Positions 60,883-64,000 of a stretch of 64,000 nucleotides of DNA are shown piece by piece. The DNA is taken from NCBI GenBank assembly GCA_944381635.1, contig CALWLY010000002.1, positions 62,001 to 126,000 on the forward strand, read 5' to 3'. The stretch is from an uncultured Lachnospiraceae bacterium. Lineage in GTDB: Bacteria; Bacillota; Clostridia; Lachnospirales; Lachnospiraceae. Below the pieces are notes generated by a model. That model made no database searches, was not told where the DNA came from, and was given only the letters and a program-made list of their open reading frames with translations. The first letter of the stretch is position 1. The number at the start of each line of letters is the position of its first letter. The position numbers and the translations under genes are program-made.

Positions 60883-62770
60883 GGCCGCTCCTTTCCTCAA
60901 AACATACTCCGCCTCCAAAGCGGGCAGCACCGCATCCCTGACACTGCATGCGGCAGTTAGGGGTCACCTTTTCATCCAGAGCGCGCTGCCATTCTCTCTT
61001 TAAAAATTCTTTATTTACGCCGCAGTCAAGGAAATCCCAGGGGAATATTTCATCCAGGCTTCTCTCTCTGGTGGTATAAAATGCCGGATCCACATTGCAC
61101 TCTTCAAAAGTTTCCATCCAGACATCATTTTTGAAATACTCTCCCCACGCATCGTAAATGCAGCCCTTTTTATAAGCCTTTAAAATCACATCCGCAAGCT
61201 TTCTGTCACCGCGGGCAAAAACGCCTTCCATCACGCTTACGTCGGCTTCATGCCAGTTGTATTTGATCCGTTTCTTATTCAGCTGTTCCAGTACTGCTCT
61301 TTTTGTCTGATGAGCCTTTTCAATAAATTCCTCTTTGGTGCACATCTTTGCCCATTGGAAAGGGGTAAAAGGCTTGGGAATAAAGAAGGATGTACTTGCC
61401 ACGATCTGTACCGGATTTGTGCGTTTTTCCTTGGGAACTACTTCAAAATACGTAGCCGCAATCTTGTTGGAAAGTTCCGCAATTCCCCGGATATCTTCCT
61501 CTGTCTCTGTAGGAAGGCCAAGCATAAAGTAAAGCTTCACTCTGCTCCAGCCTCCTTCAAAAGCCATGGCGCTTCCTTTCAGTATGGCTTCTTCGGTAAG
61601 CCCTTTGTTGATAACATCGCGCAGACGCTGGCTTCCCGCCTCCGGCGCAAAAGTCAGACTGCTCTTTTTCACATCCTGCACTTTGCTCATGACGTCCAAA
61701 GAAAAGGCATCAATGCGCAGAGACGGCAGCGAAATGTTTACCGTCTTTTCCTTGCAGGTGTCAATCAGAAAGTTCACCAGTTCCTCCAAAGCGGAATAAT
61801 CGCTGGAACTTAAAGAGCTTAAGGAAATTTCCTCGTATCCGGTGTTTTTTAACATTTCCACAGCATATTTTTTCAGAGTCTCCACGTCTCTTTCTCTCAC
61901 AGGACGGTAAAGCTGTCCGGCCTGACAGAAACGGCATCCTCTGATGCAGCCTCTCTGAATTTCCAGAACAACTCTGTCCTGTGTTGCCTTAATATAGGGA
62001 ACTACCGGTTTTAACGGATAAGGAACATCCGTAAAATCCATCACAATTTCTTTTAAGATGGATGCCGGAATGTTTTCTCTGTTCGGCGTAAAAGAAGCGA
62101 TTGTTCCATCCTCTTTATAAGATACATCGTAAAATCTGGGAACATACATGCCGGGAATCTGAGCTGCCTGATAAAGGAACTCTTCCCTGCCTCCTCCGTT
62201 TTTCTTATTTTCTTTATAAACATCCAGAAGCTGACGATATCTTGTCTCGCCTTCTCCGATATAAAAAATGTCGAAAAATTCAGCGATCGGTTCCGGATTG
62301 TAAGTGCAGGGTCCGCCGCCGATCACGATAGGATCTTCTTCCCCTCTTTCCAGAGCCTTCAGCGGAATCTGAGCAAGATCCAGTATCTGAAGTATGTTGG
62401 TGTAGCACATTTCATACTGAATGGTAATGCCCAAAAAATCAAAATCCTTGATGGGATCCTGGGATTCCAGCGCAAAAAGAGGGATATTTTTCTCCCTCAT
62501 GATTTTATCAAGATCTACCCAGGGAGAATATACTCGTTCGCACCACACATCCTCCATACGGTTGAACATATCATATAAAATCTGAATTCCAAGATGGGAC
62601 ATACCGATTTCGTACACATCCGGGAAACACATTGCGAAACGTACATCCACTTTTTCTTTATCTTTTATCACTGCATTTACTTCACTGCCGATATATCTGG
62701 CAGGTTTTTCAATCGTCATCAGGATCTCGTCGCTGAGAGCCAGTTTTGACGCATGACCTGGTAATTTCAT
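60866..62770 (-). CDS. TIGR03960-family B12-binding-domain radical SAM protein
   Basis: A 634-residue enzyme. The N-terminal part resembles a B12-binding fold (CFPDVYEIGMSHLGIQILYD, GITIQYEMCYTNILQ). The radical-SAM cluster is CIRGCRFCQAG (near 290), followed by ISLPSLRIDAF and SLTFAPEAGSQRLRD. The C-terminus carries several cysteines (CRMQCQGCGAARFGGGVC) that could hold a second cluster. The substrate is unknown. It is the second gene of the operon and overlaps both neighbours. Confidence 0.92.
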   Translation of the reverse strand: MKLPGHASKLALSDEILMTIEKPARYIGSEVNAVIKDKEKVDVRFAMCFPDVYEIGMSHLGIQILYDMFNRMEDVWCERVYSPWVDLDKIMREKNIPLFALESQDPIKDFDFLGITIQYEMCYTNILQILDLAQIPLKALERGEEDPIVIGGGPCTYNPEPIAEFFDIFYIGEGETRYRQLLDVYKENKKNGGGREEFLYQAAQIPGMYVPRFYDVSYKEDGTIASFTPNRENIPASILKEIVMDFTDVPYPLKPVVPYIKATQDRVVLEIQRGCIRGCRFCQAGQLYRPVRERDVETLKKYAVEMLKNTGYEEISLSSLSSSDYSALEELVNFLIDTCKEKTVNISLPSLRIDAFSLDVMSKVQDVKKSSLTFAPEAGSQRLRDVINKGLTEEAILKGSAMAFEGGWSRVKLYFMLGLPTETEEDIRGIAELSNKIAATYFEVVPKEKRTNPVQIVASTSFFIPKPFTPFQWAKMCTKEEFIEKAHQTKRAVLEQLNKKRIKYNWHEADVSVMEGVFARGDRKLADVILKAYKKGCIYDAWGEYFKNDVWMETFEECNVDPAFYTTRERSLDEIFPWDFLDCGVNKEFLKREWQRALDEKVTPNCRMQCQGCGAARFGGGVCFEERSGHESTN

Positions 62771-63180
62771 TCTTCCTCCAATTCTACCCTTTCGGTTTCA
62801 TCTATTTCCATCTGATTTTCATCAATATGTAAAGTATATGAAAAATCATTTAAGAAATCAAGAAGTTTTCCTTCCCCTGACACAGATACCTGCTCTTTGA
62901 TCCAATTGGTGTCAATTATGCCAAAAGATGTATTGCTGTCCTTCATATACCATACGATGCCGAAAATCAGAAGAGCTACTGACATCCGCATCCAGAAGCC
63001 GGATACTCCCTGTTCCAGTGGTTCCTCTTCGCCCACGTCTTCATAATTTTTATCAGAATAACCCGTGATTCCTTTTCCATAAAGAATCTGTTCTCTCGTG
63101 CGCATTTTCATGCGGTTCATCTGATTTTCTTCTCTCAAAAATTTTGTAAGCTGTAATTTTTTTTCTGCACTGTTTTTCAT
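62767..63180 (-). CDS. small membrane protein of unknown function
   Basis: I do not recognise this family. The 137 residues have a basic, Met-rich N-terminus (NRMKMRTREQILYGKG), one membrane helix (about 64-80; MSVALLIFGIVWYMKD) and an acidic extracytoplasmic end (DENQMEIDETERVELEEE). GAGAAGG precedes the ATG. Its stop overlaps the TIGR03960 start in an ATGA, so it is the first gene of the operon and translated in step with it. Confidence 0.7.
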   Translation of the reverse strand: MKNSAEKKLQLTKFLREENQMNRMKMRTREQILYGKGITGYSDKNYEDVGEEEPLEQGVSGFWMRMSVALLIFGIVWYMKDSNTSFGIIDTNWIKEQVSVSGEGKLLDFLNDFSYTLHIDENQMEIDETERVELEEE

Positions 63181-63304
63181 AGTTTGCCTTCTCTCCGGCT
63201 GTTCTCTTTACAGGCTATGAGAAAAATAAAAAACATATACTTAATTTTAAGAAAAAACAAAAATTGCAGCAAAAAAAGACAGAGGTGCTATTTTTTCTCC
63301 GGCA

Positions 63305-63342
63305 TAAAAAGAGACGGAAAACAACTTCTATTTTCCGCCTCC
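63305..63342 (-). terminator. terminator after the Lys/Ala-rich gene
   Basis: On the - strand GAGGCGGAAAA (63341-63331) pairs with TTTTCCGTCTC (63321-63311) with one G-T pair, followed by T5. Confidence 0.85.
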
Positions 63343-63357
63343 GTTTTTTACTGCAGA

Positions 63358-63639
63358 TTATTTTTTTAAAGCTTCCATAATTTCTTCCGGTGTCTTTCCG
63401 GATTCAAGAATAGCCTGCCAAATCTGTGTTTTCTGTTCACGCATTGCTTTTTTAGCTGCCATAGCTGCTTCTTTCTGTGCCTTTTTTTCTGCTGCTTTTT
63501 CCGCTTTTATCTGTTCTTTGTATGCAGCTTTTAATTCCAGTTTTGCCGCTTTCAGCTCTTCTTCCAGTCTTAAAACTTTTTCATTTATTTTTGCTGCTTT
63601 TCCGGTATAAACGATTTCAACTTTCGGCCTGCGTGCCAT
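63358..63639 (-). CDS. Lys/Ala-rich coiled-coil protein of unknown function
   Basis: A 93-residue protein. A short N-terminal strand (RRPKVEIVYTGK) leads to a long Ala/Lys/Glu helix (about 18-72), then a small C-terminal helix-turn (LESGKTPEEIMEAL). The build recalls nucleoid or RNA-associated small proteins, but I know no match. AAGGAG precedes the ATG, and a terminator follows, so it is probably monocistronic and expressed. Confidence 0.75.
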   Translation of the reverse strand: MARRPKVEIVYTGKAAKINEKVLRLEEELKAAKLELKAAYKEQIKAEKAAEKKAQKEAAMAAKKAMREQKTQIWQAILESGKTPEEIMEALKK

Positions 63640-63750
63640 ATACTGTCCTCTCCTTGCTATTTTTTTATAACAATAAAAAGCTCATTTATACTTTCTATTG
63701 ATTACAATAATAGCATATCACATTGACGCGGAAACGCAAGAAAAAATATT

Positions 63751-64000
63751 TTATTTATTTCCACTTTCTTCTGCATAAGATGCCGCCTGTTTTTCAATCA
63801 ATTCTCTGTCTTCAAAATAATTGATCTTCATTGCGCGTTTCATATCTGCCAATGTCTGTGCCGCAACACTCTGGGCTTTTTTGCTTCCCTGCTCTAAAAT
63901 TTCATACACTTCAGGAATCCGTTTTTCCCATACTTTTCTTCTCTCGCGGATGGGCTCTAATTCTGCCTGCATAACACGGTTTAAGAATTTCTTTACTTTT
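63751..64000 (-). CDS. trpS: tryptophanyl-tRNA synthetase (C-terminal part only)
   Basis: The frame is open to the right edge. The last 82 residues match the end of class I TrpRS: KKFLNRVMQAELEPIRERRK, followed by the helix with AQTLADMKRAMKINYFED. The catalytic HIGH and KMSKS motifs are beyond the window. The gene ends 111 bases before the Lys/Ala-rich gene. Confidence 0.9.
   Translation of the reverse strand, partial: KVKKFLNRVMQAELEPIRERRKVWEKRIPEVYEILEQGSKKAQSVAAQTLADMKRAMKINYFEDRELIEKQAASYAEESGNK

Overview
The window is a chromosomal segment of a Gram-positive, low-to-mid GC anaerobe of the Clostridia, most probably a Lachnospiraceae member (Blautia-like is my best guess, from gene content and order only). 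Pointers are the mreBCD-PBP2-minCDE-rodA-mgsA cluster, SepF for division, LexA/YneA SOS control with Bacillus/Clostridium-type boxes, Prp with an N-terminally extended L27, and the TIGR03960/TIGR03936/RNase G operon. Almost everything is core genome. I see no rRNA, tRNA, CRISPR array, prophage or insertion sequence.

Layout. 1-11.2 kb (+): phoH end, ybeY, a MurJ/SpoVB-type flippase, a BofC-like secreted protein, two flavoproteins, proline synthesis (proB, proA) with a DUF896 gene and 5-formyl-THF cyclo-ligase between them, then pepT and a terminator. 11.2-19.8 kb (+): miaB-mutS-mutL-miaA plus a PLP lyase (tRNA i6A/ms2i6A modification and mismatch repair). 19.9-30.3 kb (+): radC, mreB-mreC-mreD, a PBP2 with a large insertion, minC-minD-minE, rodA, mgsA and a D,D-carboxypeptidase; this is a shape, division-site and wall-synthesis block. 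30.4-37.4 kb (+): a small P-loop protein, an HlyD-like adaptor, yggS, sepF, aroB, lspA, rluD and a cytidylate-kinase-like protein. 37.4-52.7 kb: mixed strands with dtd, a MATE pump divergent from a Crp/Fnr regulator, two paralogous tyrosine recombinases, an AI-2E-type permease, a TtcA-like enzyme, a membrane acyltransferase, a two-component system with a glycosyltransferase, DedA and the SOS pair yneA/lexA. 53.8-64 kb (-): rsfS-yqeK-nadD-yhbY-obgE, rplU-prp-rpmA behind an L21 leader, an operon of a small membrane protein, two radical-SAM-associated proteins, RNase G/E and a Nudix hydrolase, a Lys/Ala-rich protein and the end of trpS.

The protein-coding content is mostly conventional. The signals not explained by it lie between genes. 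(1) A three-hairpin element of about 135 bases occurs at 32360-32497 (+) and 37401-37529 (-). The two copies differ by compensating base changes in two hairpins, and a decayed third copy may lie at 53756-53848. (2) A second family of about 71 bases has two copies, at 43721-43792 and 44085-44155, each starting 7-8 bases after a TATAAT box; the second would open the ttcA-like mRNA. (3) A nested inverted repeat of about 120 bases lies between sepF and aroB. (4) Two copies of one palindrome bracket dtd. In the proteins, the methylglyoxal synthase carries Glu where the catalytic Asp is expected, RNase G/E ends just before the usual zinc-link cysteines, and PBP2 has about 240 extra residues. I could not run searches or folding programs, so all family names rest on recognised motifs and gene order.
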